Assembly: GCA_051861205.1 (NCBI GenBank)
Contig: JBHYDC010000027.1
Span: forward strand, 1 to 36,896
Length of the DNA stretch: 36,896 nucleotides
Source of the DNA: JBHYDC01 sp051861205
GTDB lineage: Bacteria > Pseudomonadota > Alphaproteobacteria > Rhizobiales > Pleomorphomonadaceae
Reading direction: 5' to 3'
The position numbers and the translations under genes were made by a program. Shown one piece after another: positions 24,288 through 32,197 of this stretch. Below the pieces are notes generated by a model, which searched no databases, had not been told where the DNA came from, and saw only the letters and a list, made by a program, of their open reading frames with translations. The number at the start of each line of letters is the position of its first letter. Position 1 is the stretch's first letter.

Positions 24288-25472
24288 TCACGCGCCGGGA
24301 TTGCGGTAGAGGCCGCGCCAGTCGATCGCCTTTGCGCCGAAGTCGAGGCGGCACTTGATCTCGACACCGTCGACATCGAAACCGTTGCGCGTCTCGATGT
24401 AGGCGCCCTGCTGGCCTTCTAGATAGGCGTATTCGATGGTGTCGATCTGGGCGGGGTTGGCGGCCAGATACCAGGCCGTGAGGCTCGCGGCATCGAGACG
24501 AGGCTCGGAGATCGGCGTCAGGGTTCGGATCGAGGACGGGACCACGTTGCCGGTCTGGGCAGGCACGAGGTTCTGCGCCACGAGCTGCTCGGCGGCGAGT
24601 TCGAGCGATGCCGGCACGATGAGATAGGCGGGCCGGACATTGAGGATGGTCTTCCTGTCGAGGCCGGTCTGCCGGGCCATGGCCGCACGCGCCGCACCGA
24701 TCGCGGTGACGCTGAGCGCGGTGGCCGGGTTCGCCAGATTGCCGTGGTTCTGGTGGAACAGCGCGATGGAATCGCTCATGGCGGCGTTGGCCAGGATGAT
24801 GCCCCAGACCACATCGCTCTCCAGCGTGGCGATCGCCGTGCCATACATCGCCGGAATGCGCGTGAAGGCGTCGAGGTCGTCGTTGATGAGGACCTGCCGC
24901 GTGACCGCGACGACGCGCCCATAGGTCTCGACACGGTAGCTCTCGCGCCCTTCGGCAAGCGTGCCGCGCTTGAACTCACCGCCTTCGTTCACCTTCACGA
25001 GCTTCGGCGGTTCGCCGAGCTGGACACGGTGCATCGCCTTGAAGTCGGTGGCGAGCACCTGCCGACAGAACGGAACGTACGTGCGCGGATAGGCATCGTA
25101 GGCCTGCCGGAGCGTCTTGCCCGTCACGGCCGCGAGGACCTCGGGGAAGTCCGAGGTGGAGTGAAGGGCGCGCGTGGCGATCTCGTCGCGGGAAAGCCCG
25201 CGCACATTGACGCCTGCGGATGCCAGGAACTCGCGGGCCAGTTCGATCAGGGTCAGACCGCGATACTCCCGCGCCGGCTCGGCAAGCGGAAACAGCGTTG
25301 GCGAGTGACGGTGCAGCAACGCGCCTGCGACAGCTTCGCGCCGCGTGACGCGCTCGTCGCGCCCACCCATCGGGCTTGCCGCCTGCGCGAACACCCGCGT
25401 CTCGTCCGCCGCGGAAGCAAGCGTGTCGAGGATCTCGCGGCGGGCATCCTCGATCGCGACACCTCGCTTCAC
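24288..25472 (-). CDS. Phage major capsid protein (separated from its protease part)
   Basis: A 394-codon frame with the capsid body of a protease-capsid fusion family: FPEVLAAVTGKTLRQAYDAYPRTYVPFCRQV, VNEGGEFKRGTLAEGRESYRVETYGRVVAVTRQVLINDDLDAF, and C-terminal AYLEGQQGAYIETRNGFDVDGVEIKCRLDFGAKAIDWRGLYRN. The only listed start is GTG 25472 without a clear binding site. The same frame stays open further upstream to about 25668 and encodes convincing sequence (RNRVSAIFDLQARLGLKRAQ), which belongs between protease and capsid. The upstream protease frame misses it by one base. It is either a disrupted fusion or two chains; see findings. Confidence 0.8.
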   Translation of the reverse strand: MKRGVAIEDARREILDTLASAADETRVFAQAASPMGGRDERVTRREAVAGALLHRHSPTLFPLAEPAREYRGLTLIELAREFLASAGVNVRGLSRDEIATRALHSTSDFPEVLAAVTGKTLRQAYDAYPRTYVPFCRQVLATDFKAMHRVQLGEPPKLVKVNEGGEFKRGTLAEGRESYRVETYGRVVAVTRQVLINDDLDAFTRIPAMYGTAIATLESDVVWGIILANAAMSDSIALFHQNHGNLANPATALSVTAIGAARAAMARQTGLDRKTILNVRPAYLIVPASLELAAEQLVAQNLVPAQTGNVVPSSIRTLTPISEPRLDAASLTAWYLAANPAQIDTIEYAYLEGQQGAYIETRNGFDVDGVEIKCRLDFGAKAIDWRGLYRNPGA

Positions 25473-25476
25473 GAGG

Positions 25477-26262
25477 TCATCCGCTTGGGCACGCTTCAGG
25501 CCAAGACGGGCCTGCAGATCGAAGATCGCGGAGACGCGGTTGCGTTCGGCATCGCGCGCCCGGGCTGCGATCGCATCGGGATCGAGCGGCGGTTCGGGAC
25601 GGCGCGCCGGAGGTTCCAGAGCATCGAGACGAGTTTCGGTGCTGGCGCGTCTGCGTTTCGGTCTTGTCGGTCACAGCGTCGTCCATGGCTGCTTTCTCCT
25701 CGATGGAAACGCCGGCACGATGGACGACGCAGGGGTGAAGGGGTTCGTCGGAGCGGAAACCCGCTGCCGGATCAGCGCCGATGGGCACTGCGGAAATCTC
25801 GAAGGGCGTCCAATCGACCGCGCGCCACAGCTCGGGCGCGCCCGCCTGCTTGGTCACCTCGAAGCGATGGACCTGGTAGCCGATCGAGACCGCACGGATG
25901 TGCCCGGCCTCGACGTCCTTCCAGAGCGGTTCGACTTCGGCCCGGTCGGAGAAGCGAACACGGGCGACGCCGCGTCCGTTCTCGATACGGGCGCTGCCCG
26001 GCACGACCGAGCCGATGACGCTGTCGAGCACAGAGGCATCATGAACCTTCAGGAGTGGCGCGCCCGCGTTCAGGCGATCGAGACGGACGGCGCGCGGATC
26101 CATCGCCAGTTCCTCGTCGAAAGGATCGCCGAAGAAGGGATTGCGACGCACACGAGCGCCAGTGGACCAGACCACCTCGATGGTGCGCTCGGCCGCATCG
26201 ATGGACGCAGGCAACAGGTCCGCCGCCCGCGTCAGCGGGGGCAGGTCGATGTTTCGGGTCAT
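25477..26262 (-). CDS. Prohead protease (N-terminal part of a frameshifted protease-capsid fusion)
   Basis: A serine-type prohead protease processes the scaffold and capsid during head maturation. Residues 1-170 are well formed: TIEVVWSTGARVRRNPFFGDPFDEEL, LLKVHDASVLDSVIGSVV (containing the His), RIENGRGVARVRFSD, GHIRAVSIGYQVHRFE (containing the catalytic Ser), and FEISAVPIGADPAAGFRSDE. After about residue 200 (EKAAMDDAVTDKTETQT) the frame gives an Arg/Ser/Cys-rich tail that looks non-native. The sensible continuation is in the next frame, leading to the capsid. ATG 26262 lies 11 bases after the portal stop. The break is near 25640. Confidence 0.8.
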   Translation of the reverse strand: MTRNIDLPPLTRAADLLPASIDAAERTIEVVWSTGARVRRNPFFGDPFDEELAMDPRAVRLDRLNAGAPLLKVHDASVLDSVIGSVVPGSARIENGRGVARVRFSDRAEVEPLWKDVEAGHIRAVSIGYQVHRFEVTKQAGAPELWRAVDWTPFEISAVPIGADPAAGFRSDEPLHPCVVHRAGVSIEEKAAMDDAVTDKTETQTRQHRNSSRCSGTSGAPSRTAARSRCDRSPGARCRTQPRLRDLRSAGPSWPEACPSG

Positions 26263-26273
26263 GGGGCAAAAGC

Positions 26274-27782
26274 TCAGGTGTCGGGATTGATGGGTTGGCC
26301 GGTCGTCTCAGCCTGCATCACGCCGGTTTTCGTCACGCGCCGCGGATCGCTGTCGAGAATGATCCCGAGGGCGTCGATCTTGGCGTTCATGGCGGCGATC
26401 TCGGCGAGAACCGCGTCGGGGTTGTGACCCTGGCGGGCGATGGCCTGCGCCAGCGACATGGTCCCCGAGCGCAACGCCAAGAGATCGGCCATCGCGTCCT
26501 TCAGCGGGTCCACGGCTTCGAAACGTGGCGGCGACCATTCGACCGCAATGTCCGGGCGCGGCAGTTTCCCGGCAGCCCACGCGGCCTGGCAGAACCAGAC
26601 CCACATGGGCTGGCAGAGCACGGGGATGACGATCTGCCATTGGACGGCGTCGATCAGCCGGCGAAACTCCACGAGCACCGCCCGAATTGATGAATAGTTC
26701 ACCTGACTGAGATCGCCGGTCAGAAGCTCATAGGGCATGCGGAATCCCGCCGCCACGATGTGAAGCTGCGCGCGGAGCCACTCGCCCACACCCGCCGTCG
26801 TGGCGGGCTGATTGAATCGGATGTCCTTGCCGCCGCGCGCGTAGGCGATCAGCCCGGGCTCGAACTGCTCGACACGATTGCCGTCAGCGTCGACCACCGA
26901 CGGGGCGATACCCTGATCGGCTTCGTCGGCGCCAAGCACGATGCCGACGACGCAGGCTTCCGTCTTCTTGCGGACCAGCTCGGCCTGCGTCCAGTCATCG
27001 AGATCGCGCAGCGCCCGCATCACCGGCGTGCCCCATGGGACGCCGCGAACCTGCGTGCGCTGCTTCTCGTAAAGATGCAGCACTTCGCTCGCCGGGATGG
27101 CGAGGCTCTCCAGACGTCGGCGCATGGTGACGACGGCATCGCCAGGGTGCTGGGCATGGAGCCAATAGGCGCGGCGTCGGCCCAAGGGATCGAATTCGAT
27201 GCCCTGAAGCAATCGCCCGCCATCGGCGAGATCGCCGGTTCGGGTGTTGTCCAGGAGATCGGCTTCGATGATCTGGACCTGGAGCGGCACGGCCAGACCA
27301 TCGCTCAGACGTCGCGGGCGGCGGCGGATCAGCACCTCGCCAGCCTCTATCATTTCCCGCACCGCCAAAGTCTGCAGCCCGAAGATGTCGAGCTGTCCAT
27401 CGGCGTCGCAGGCGGCTGACCATTCCGTCCAGAGCCGGTCCACCGTCTCGTCGAGCCTGGCGTCACCCGTCGCAGCGCGCGGGATGATGCCACTGCCGAC
27501 GATGTTGTTGACCAGAACGGAAACAGCCTTCGCCGCGTGCGGATTGTTTCGGGTGAGATCGCGCATGCGGTCTCGCAACAGGCCGCTGGCGGCGGCAATC
27601 TCGGCATCAGCCGATGTACCTACCGCCTTCCAACCGTCGGTGCGCCGTCCCTTGGCCGCGCCGTCATAGCCACGGGTGTTGGCGCTAAGCGCCTCGAAGC
27701 TGCGTCTTGCGAGCGCGCGTCTTACGCCTGCCTCGGGCGCGGCCCACGCCACCATCCGGTCGAGGAAGGTGATCTGGCTCAC
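26274..27782 (-). CDS. Phage portal protein (lambda family)
   Basis: A 502-residue portal, the dodecameric ring through which DNA enters the head. It contains LRDRMRDLTRNNPHAAKAVSVLVNNIVGSGI (residues ~68-98), WSAACDADGQLDIFGLQTLAVREMIEAGEVLIRRR, HLYEKQRTQVRGVPWGTPVM, and GDLSQVNYSSIRAVLVEFRRLID, all typical of lambda gpB-like portals. The start is GTG 27782, which overlaps the gpW stop (GTGA), so translation is coupled. The length is normal and no disruptions are seen. Confidence 0.92.
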   Translation of the reverse strand: MSQITFLDRMVAWAAPEAGVRRALARRSFEALSANTRGYDGAAKGRRTDGWKAVGTSADAEIAAASGLLRDRMRDLTRNNPHAAKAVSVLVNNIVGSGIIPRAATGDARLDETVDRLWTEWSAACDADGQLDIFGLQTLAVREMIEAGEVLIRRRPRRLSDGLAVPLQVQIIEADLLDNTRTGDLADGGRLLQGIEFDPLGRRRAYWLHAQHPGDAVVTMRRRLESLAIPASEVLHLYEKQRTQVRGVPWGTPVMRALRDLDDWTQAELVRKKTEACVVGIVLGADEADQGIAPSVVDADGNRVEQFEPGLIAYARGGKDIRFNQPATTAGVGEWLRAQLHIVAAGFRMPYELLTGDLSQVNYSSIRAVLVEFRRLIDAVQWQIVIPVLCQPMWVWFCQAAWAAGKLPRPDIAVEWSPPRFEAVDPLKDAMADLLALRSGTMSLAQAIARQGHNPDAVLAEIAAMNAKIDALGIILDSDPRRVTKTGVMQAETTGQPINPDT

Positions 27783-27988
27783 CGGTCGCCCCGTCCGAAC
27801 CTGGTGTAACTCGCGATTGGGCGCGACACGCCGGAGGATGCCGTGATCTCGGTCTCGATGGTGCGGATCCGCTTCAGCAGGTCGTCCGCCGAGCCATATT
27901 CAACGGTCTTGCCGTCATAACTGACCCGGAGCGTGCCGCTGGCATAGGCGCGCTTCAGCGCATCGAGTTCGTCGGTCGTCCAGGCCAT
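27779..27988 (-). CDS. gpW-like head-to-tail joining protein
   Basis: A 69-residue protein of the lambda gpW type: WTTDELDALKRAYASGTLRVSYDGKTVEY, then DDLLKRIRTIETEI and a basic tail. The helix-beta hairpin-helix pattern and the position between large terminase and portal are both diagnostic. GAGGAGCC stands just before the ATG at 27988. Its TGA overlaps the portal GTG. Confidence 0.88.
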   Translation of the reverse strand: MAWTTDELDALKRAYASGTLRVSYDGKTVEYGSADDLLKRIRTIETEITASSGVSRPIASYTRFGRGDR

Positions 27989-28024
27989 GATGGCTCCTCG
28001 CTTGCTCTCGAAGCGTTCGTCGCT

Positions 28025-28049
28025 CGAAAAGCTCCACCGGAGCTTTTCG
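28025..28049. repeat. Perfect 11-bp hairpin between terminase and gpW
   Basis: CGAAAAGCTCC (28025-28035) and GGAGCTTTTCG (28039-28049) pair perfectly around a 3-base ACC loop. Partly complementary GAAGCG/CGCTTC stretches on both sides suggest a longer palindromic element. It lies in the 88-base gap between the large terminase stop and the gpW start. It may be a mobile palindromic repeat, or a processing or attenuation signal in the late mRNA. Confidence 0.75.
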
Positions 28050-28076
28050 TTCGCTCAGGCGAAGCGCTCCTCACCC

Positions 28077-30107
28077 TCAGAACCACTTCCCGCGCGGGCC
28101 GAGCCAGTCGCTCTGCCGCTTGGTGGATGGCGGGTTTGGACGGGCGAGACGCCCGGCTTCTGTGTTCGATTGTGGGTCGTCACTGTCCGCAGGCTGGGGG
28201 CCGACCTGGTCTTCAAGATCGCGCCACTTGTCCTCGGACCAGCGATCGGCTCCGGCGATCCAGACGGCGGCGCGGGCATAGACCCGGCAGTCCAGAGCCT
28301 CGTTGCGTTCGCGAACCTTCTGCCATTCGAGCTTCTGGAAGCCGCGCTTGGTCGTGATGGTCACAAGATGCTCGGCAACGAGCTGCTTCACCCATTCGGC
28401 GTCGACACCCTGTGGAAGGTGCACAAGTCCGGCCGGGCCCTGCGCTCCATCCGCCGCGTCCTCGTCGGTGGGCCTGGACAACCGTAGAAAACGATAGGTC
28501 TCGGCCTTGAAGGTCGAAACCGCGATCGTCCAGAGCCGTGCGCCGCGACGGATCTTGCGGCCGCCTTCCGTCGCATCGACAAAGGACGGGCCAGTCACCG
28601 GCGCCGCACGATTGAAGCCTTCGACACCCTTGATGGGCGTTACCTGCGCAAAACCCTGCTGGCGCGCCCATGCATAGACGGCTGGCGCTTCAAACCCCGT
28701 GTCGATCGCGAGTTTCGACAGACTCAGGCGAACGCCATGGGCGTGCGGCCATGTCTGGCCGAGGAGACCCGTCAAAGCGGCCCAAGCTTCGGCACTGTCC
28801 GGGCCGCCAGGGATGACGATGTGGTCCACGAGCCAGCTCGCGAGCCCGCGACCCCAGGCCCAGATCGAGACTTCGATGCGATCCTTCTGGATGTCGGCGC
28901 CGGCCGTGAGAAACAGGCCGCCGCTCGGCACCGTGTCGATGCGCCAGGGCTCCCGCCGCTCGTAGAGCCGCTGCCAGTCCGGTGCTTCGCCGGTCTCGAT
29001 CCAGGTTTCGCCAAGGACGCCGTTCTTGAAGCTGCGTTTGGCTTCGTCGCTGGTCTGAGCGGCTTCCCACATCCGGGCGATGTCAGCCCATGAAAGCCAG
29101 CCCACCGGCGAATATAGCCCGGAGAGGTGGTAACCAACCGTTGCCGAGTGCGCATCATCGCGCGTCGGACGCCACTCGCCGGACATCATCAAGGCCGTCT
29201 TGTGATGCTCCTCGATCCGGCCCTCACAGGCTTCGCAAGAGTAGTGCGCCGTATGCGGTTGACCCTTCTCCCAGCGCAGACGCTCGAAGCGGAGCCACTG
29301 GCGGTGATCGCAATGCGGGCAAGCGACGAAGTAGCGCCGCTGGTCGCTCGCCTCGAACTCGCGCTCGATCCGCGACACGCCTTGGATCGTCGGCGTCGAG
29401 GTGAGAAAAACCTTCGAACGCCAGGAGAACGTGCGTGTCCGCGCCTCGGCCAAGGCGACAGGATCGCCTTCCTCGTCGGCGGATGGCGGATAGGCATCGA
29501 CCTCGTCGAGAAACAGGTAGCGCGCCGGCATGGAGCGCAGGCCGACCGCGCTGTTGGCGCCGGTGATGACCAGAAGCCCCGCCGGGAATTCCTTCGACAG
29601 AACCGTGTTGCCCGCGTCGCGCGAGCGTTGCGGCTTGACGCGCTCACGGAGCACCGGGCTTTCCGCGATCAGCGGATCGATGCGCTGGCGCGAGAAGCGC
29701 TTGGCCAGTTCGACCGTTGGCTGGACGGCGAGCATGGGTCCCGGCGCATGATGGATGACATAGCCGATCCAGTTGTTCCCGGCCTCGGTCGCGCCGACCT
29801 GCGCCGCCTTCATGAAGACGATGCGGCGCGCGGCGTTGCCGGGCGACAGCGCATCCATGATGGCGCGCATGTAGGGCGTGCGATCGGTACGATAGCGCCC
29901 GGGCTCCGCCGACGCGCGCGGGCTCAGGAACCGGTGCCGATCTGCCCATTCCGAGACGGTGAGCGCAGGATCGGGCGTCAGCCCATCGCGCCAGGCCTGG
30001 ACGAGCGCATCGACGCCTTCGAAGGCGAACAGCTCATCGAACCGACGGTCCGCGTCAGCGAAAGTCTGTGGCGACCTCGGCGAGATCGGCGAGGTGCGCT
30101 CGGACAT
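28077..30107 (-). CDS. Terminase large subunit (GpA family)
   Basis: A 676-residue packaging ATPase-nuclease of the lambda gpA family. Markers are YRTDRTPYMRAIMDALSPGN, FMKAAQVGATEAGNNWIGY (modified Walker A, residues ~93-111), YLFLDEVDAYPP (Walker B with DE, ~190), a zinc-binding set (ACPHCDHRQW and YSCEACEGR), AGADIQKDRIEVSIWAWG (nuclease-domain Asp) and the later ALDCRVYARAA motif. All key motifs are intact. ATG 30107 overlaps the small-subunit gene by about 50 bases. It cuts concatemeric DNA and pumps it through the portal. Confidence 0.93.
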   Translation of the reverse strand: MSERTSPISPRSPQTFADADRRFDELFAFEGVDALVQAWRDGLTPDPALTVSEWADRHRFLSPRASAEPGRYRTDRTPYMRAIMDALSPGNAARRIVFMKAAQVGATEAGNNWIGYVIHHAPGPMLAVQPTVELAKRFSRQRIDPLIAESPVLRERVKPQRSRDAGNTVLSKEFPAGLLVITGANSAVGLRSMPARYLFLDEVDAYPPSADEEGDPVALAEARTRTFSWRSKVFLTSTPTIQGVSRIEREFEASDQRRYFVACPHCDHRQWLRFERLRWEKGQPHTAHYSCEACEGRIEEHHKTALMMSGEWRPTRDDAHSATVGYHLSGLYSPVGWLSWADIARMWEAAQTSDEAKRSFKNGVLGETWIETGEAPDWQRLYERREPWRIDTVPSGGLFLTAGADIQKDRIEVSIWAWGRGLASWLVDHIVIPGGPDSAEAWAALTGLLGQTWPHAHGVRLSLSKLAIDTGFEAPAVYAWARQQGFAQVTPIKGVEGFNRAAPVTGPSFVDATEGGRKIRRGARLWTIAVSTFKAETYRFLRLSRPTDEDAADGAQGPAGLVHLPQGVDAEWVKQLVAEHLVTITTKRGFQKLEWQKVRERNEALDCRVYARAAVWIAGADRWSEDKWRDLEDQVGPQPADSDDPQSNTEAGRLARPNPPSTKRQSDWLGPRGKWF

Positions 30108-30558
30108 GGGTCTCCAGAACCTTCTGCATCGCGTGCGCCTCGAGGCCTAGCTCCGCCGCCATCAATGCCGCGATCCGTGCGGGCCAGTTTGCCCACGCAT
30201 CGCGCTCCTCGCGCGCCAGTCGAAAGACGAGAGCTGTTGCCCGCGCCCGGTCGATAACCTCGCCCTTCATGCGCTGCAGACGCAGACGCCGTTCCTGCGC
30301 CTTCAGCACCTCGTTGGCGGTCTTGGCTTGGAGGAACGTGGTCCCGCCGCCAGCCGGAGACGGCGCGATGCCGCTTTCGCGCAGCGTGTCGCCGACCGCG
30401 GACAAGGCCGCATCGGGAACGGGCTTCAGCTTTGCCTCGCCGCCATCCCGGCTCTGCTTCGAGGGGTCGGCATGGAGGACGAGCCGTCCCGACGTCTTCG
30501 CCTTCTGGATCGCACCCCGCGACAAGCCGACATGGGACGCGTACTGGCGCTCGCTCAT
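30055..30558 (-). CDS. Terminase small subunit-like protein
   Basis: A 167-residue protein with an N-terminal helix-turn-helix of the Nu1 kind (MSERQYASHVGLSRGAIQKAKTSGRL), a helical middle (LQAKTANEVLKAQERRLRLQRMKGEVIDRARA), and a C-terminal segment MAAELGLEAHAMQKVLETHVRAHLADLAEVATDF that would contact the large subunit. It recognises the packaging site. ATG 30558 (MSERQ) is taken; ATG 30567 and the frame to 30687 are alternatives, but the latter would cross a palindrome. It overlaps the large-subunit start by about 50 bases. Confidence 0.8.
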   Translation of the reverse strand: MSERQYASHVGLSRGAIQKAKTSGRLVLHADPSKQSRDGGEAKLKPVPDAALSAVGDTLRESGIAPSPAGGGTTFLQAKTANEVLKAQERRLRLQRMKGEVIDRARATALVFRLAREERDAWANWPARIAALMAAELGLEAHAMQKVLETHVRAHLADLAEVATDFR

Positions 30559-30598
30559 GCCCTGCATTCCAGCTACGAAAACATAATATTTTGATGCA

Positions 30599-30615
30599 CT
30601 TATCGCCTTGATAAG
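30599..30615. promoter_or_regulatory. CTTATC-N5-GATAAG palindrome between divergent genes
   Basis: CTTATC (30599-30604) and GATAAG (30610-30615) form a 6-bp inverted repeat with 5 bases between. It lies in the AT-rich gap between the terminase operon (minus) and a small plus-strand gene, a suitable place for a phage operator. The AT-rich run TAATATTTTGAT just left of it could hold promoter elements. Function inferred from position. Confidence 0.4.
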
Positions 30616-30662
30616 CGTCCGGGACAGAGCCTGTATGGGGTCACGAACCAAGGAGACCCCGG

Positions 30663-30884
30663 ATGACCCGCGCACCCCGAAACGCACAGGCCCTCGACGC
30701 TTTCATCGCCCGCAAGGTCGAGGTCGACGCCATGCTGGCGCGGCTCGCCGCCCTGAGCGACGAGCATTTCGATGTTCATCCCGACGAGGTGCATTGGGGC
30801 CACGTCGGGACGCTCGCCCACTACGCCGAACTCTTGAAGCGCATCACCGACAGCGCCTTCCGCGAGGGCGAACACGCCGAATGA
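30663..30884 (+). CDS. Small hypothetical prophage protein
   Basis: A 73-residue protein, MTRAPRNAQALDAFIARKVEVDAMLARLAALS..., mostly helical, ending HYAELLKRITDSAFREGEHAE. AAGGAG lies 7 bases before the ATG, a strong site. No family was recognised. It reads on the plus strand, away from the terminase operon, and is followed after 93 bases by the DUF3489 gene in the same direction, so the two may be co-expressed. Confidence 0.7.
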   Translation: MTRAPRNAQALDAFIARKVEVDAMLARLAALSDEHFDVHPDEVHWGHVGTLAHYAELLKRITDSAFREGEHAE

Positions 30885-30903
30885 TCCGGCCTATCTCCGC
30901 GCC

Positions 30904-30923
30904 AGCCCCGCGATTGCGGGGCT
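30904..30923 (+). repeat. 8-bp GC-rich hairpin ahead of the DUF3489 gene
   Basis: AGCCCCGC and GCGGGGCT pair perfectly around GATT. It lies between the small gene and the DUF3489 gene. There is no T-run behind it, so termination would be inefficient; it may attenuate read-through or stabilise the upstream message. Confidence 0.6.
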
Positions 30924-30977
30924 TGGCCTCGTAGAAGCGCCGCGATGGTCGCGCCGCTCTCGAACCGGAGGTTTAAG

Positions 30978-31538
30978 ATGACCCAGCTTTCCGACACCCA
31001 AGCCATCATTCTGAGCGCCGCCGCGCAGCGGCCCGAGCGCATCGCCCTGCCGCTGCCCGAATCCTTACGCGGTGGTGCGGCCGCCAAGGTCGTCAGCACG
31101 ATGAACGCGAAGGGATTGATCCAGGAGGTCAAAGTCAACGCACGACGGGGCGAACCGGTCTGGCGCGAAACCGGTGACGGCCACGGCACCACGCTGATCG
31201 CCACCGATGCGGGCCTTGTCGCCATCGGAATCGAGCCGGATGATGCCGAAACTGCGCCCGCGAGCACGACAGAAGCGCCGCCGGAGGATCCCACACCGGA
31301 CGCTGCTCCCGAAGCCGCGCAATCCATGCGCACGCCGCGCGCGGGGACCAAGCAGGCCGCGCTGATCGCCATGCTGCGCGCGCCAGAAGGCGCGCCCATC
31401 GAGGAGATCACCGCCGCCACCGGCTGGCAGTCGCACACGGTGCGCGGCGCGATTGCCGGAGCACTGAAGAAGAAACTCGGGCTCGACGTGACCTCGGAGA
31501 AGGTCGAGGGGCGCGGGCGGATTTACCGGATCGGTTGA
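30978..31538 (+). CDS. DUF3489 domain protein
   Basis: A 186-residue protein. The N-terminal part (LSDTQAIILSAAAQRPERIALPLPESLRGGAAAKVVSTM) and C-terminal part (TKQAALIAMLRAPEGAPIEEITAATGWQSHTVRGAIAGALKKKLGL) are both winged-helix-like and match the DUF3489 pattern. They are joined by a Pro/Ala/Glu-rich linker (residues ~88-122). GGAGG precedes the ATG at 30978. DUF3489 proteins are frequent in alphaproteobacterial prophages and nearby islands and may bind DNA; a function is not established. It faces away from the terminase and lies directly before a Phd-RelE pair. Confidence 0.85.
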   Translation: MTQLSDTQAIILSAAAQRPERIALPLPESLRGGAAAKVVSTMNAKGLIQEVKVNARRGEPVWRETGDGHGTTLIATDAGLVAIGIEPDDAETAPASTTEAPPEDPTPDAAPEAAQSMRTPRAGTKQAALIAMLRAPEGAPIEEITAATGWQSHTVRGAIAGALKKKLGLDVTSEKVEGRGRIYRIG

Positions 31539-31550
31539 CAGCCAAAATCC

Positions 31551-31601
31551 TCGACGCGCATCGATAATGGCGCTATATTCGCACCGAATTCGATGCGCGT
31601 C
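31551..31601 (+). promoter_or_regulatory. Promoter and operator of the Phd-RelE pair
   Basis: GACGCGCATCGA (31553-31564) and its exact complement TCGATGCGCGTC (31590-31601) flank the region where TCGACG (31551-31556) and TATATT (31574-31579), 17 bases apart, form a plausible promoter. The right arm ends just before the AGGAGG site of the antitoxin. A 12-bp inverted repeat around the start site is the expected architecture for antitoxin autorepression. Confidence 0.7.
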
Positions 31602-31613
31602 AGGAGGTCTGCC

Positions 31614-31889
31614 ATGAACATCACCGAGGATATCAGCCCGCTGACCGAGTTCAAGCGGGAGTCGGCGCGCATGATCGCGCGCATCAAGGAAACCGGGCGG
31701 CCGCAGATCCTGACCGTGAACGGCAAGCCCTCGGTCGTCGTGATGGATGCAGTGGCGTGGCAGGATATGCAGGACCAGCTCGACTACGCCGATACCGTCG
31801 CCGGAATCCGCAAGGGTCTGACGCAGGCCCGCGCCGGTGAAGGCATCGAGGCCGGGCGCTTCTTTGACGGCCTTGCCCAATCGAAATGA
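31614..31889 (+). CDS. Phd/YefM-type antitoxin
   Basis: A 91-residue protein with the Phd/YefM N-terminal fold: MNITEDISPLTEFKRESARMIARIKETGRPQILTVNGKPSVVVMDAVAWQDM (residues 1-52), which binds DNA as a dimer. An acidic and variable C-terminus then binds the toxin. AGGAGG stands 7 bases before ATG 31614. It overlaps the toxin gene by four bases (ATGA). It should repress its own promoter through the inverted repeat upstream. It reads on the plus strand, against the phage operon. Confidence 0.9.
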   Translation: MNITEDISPLTEFKRESARMIARIKETGRPQILTVNGKPSVVVMDAVAWQDMQDQLDYADTVAGIRKGLTQARAGEGIEAGRFFDGLAQSK

Positions 31890-32197
31890 CCGCGCCATTG
31901 CCCGTGATCATCACGCCGAACGCGGCGGATGATCTGACTGAATCATGGGTCTGGCTGCGTGAACGCAACCCGAGGGCTGCGGACGAGTGGCTGTTAGGCA
32001 TCCGGGATACGATCCTTGGCCTCGGCATGATGCCGGAGGCGCATCCGATTGCGTCCGAGTCGCAGGCCTTCGAACTGCCCGTCCGCCGTGCTCTCTACGG
32101 CCGGGCAACCCGCTGGCGCATCTACTATGCCGTCATCGACGGGGTGGTGCAGGTTCTTCATGTCCGGCATGGCCGCCGGAGCGACTGGCAACCCTGA
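31886..32197 (+). CDS. RelE/ParE-family toxin
   Basis: A 103-residue RelE/ParE-fold protein: VIITPNAADDLTESWVWLRERNPRAADEWLLGI (N-terminal helices), EAHPIASESQAFELPVRRALYGRATRWRIYYAVIDGVVQVLHVRHGRRSDW. The final VLHVRHGRR is the conserved strand with basic residues. ParE-like members act on gyrase and RelE-like ones on mRNA; the sequence does not decide. The ATG overlaps the antitoxin stop. Its last ~65 bases overlap, in convergent orientation, the end of the DUF7220 gene. Confidence 0.88.
   Translation: MTAPLPVIITPNAADDLTESWVWLRERNPRAADEWLLGIRDTILGLGMMPEAHPIASESQAFELPVRRALYGRATRWRIYYAVIDGVVQVLHVRHGRRSDWQP

Noticed and set aside
23134..24354. 406-codon minus-strand frame across the RES toxin and DUF2190 genes
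   Set aside because: Arg-rich composition with no domain; both real genes are well supported in other frames.
24744..26018. 424-codon plus-strand frame over the capsid and protease genes
   Set aside because: Shadow frame of the capsid gene; no motif.
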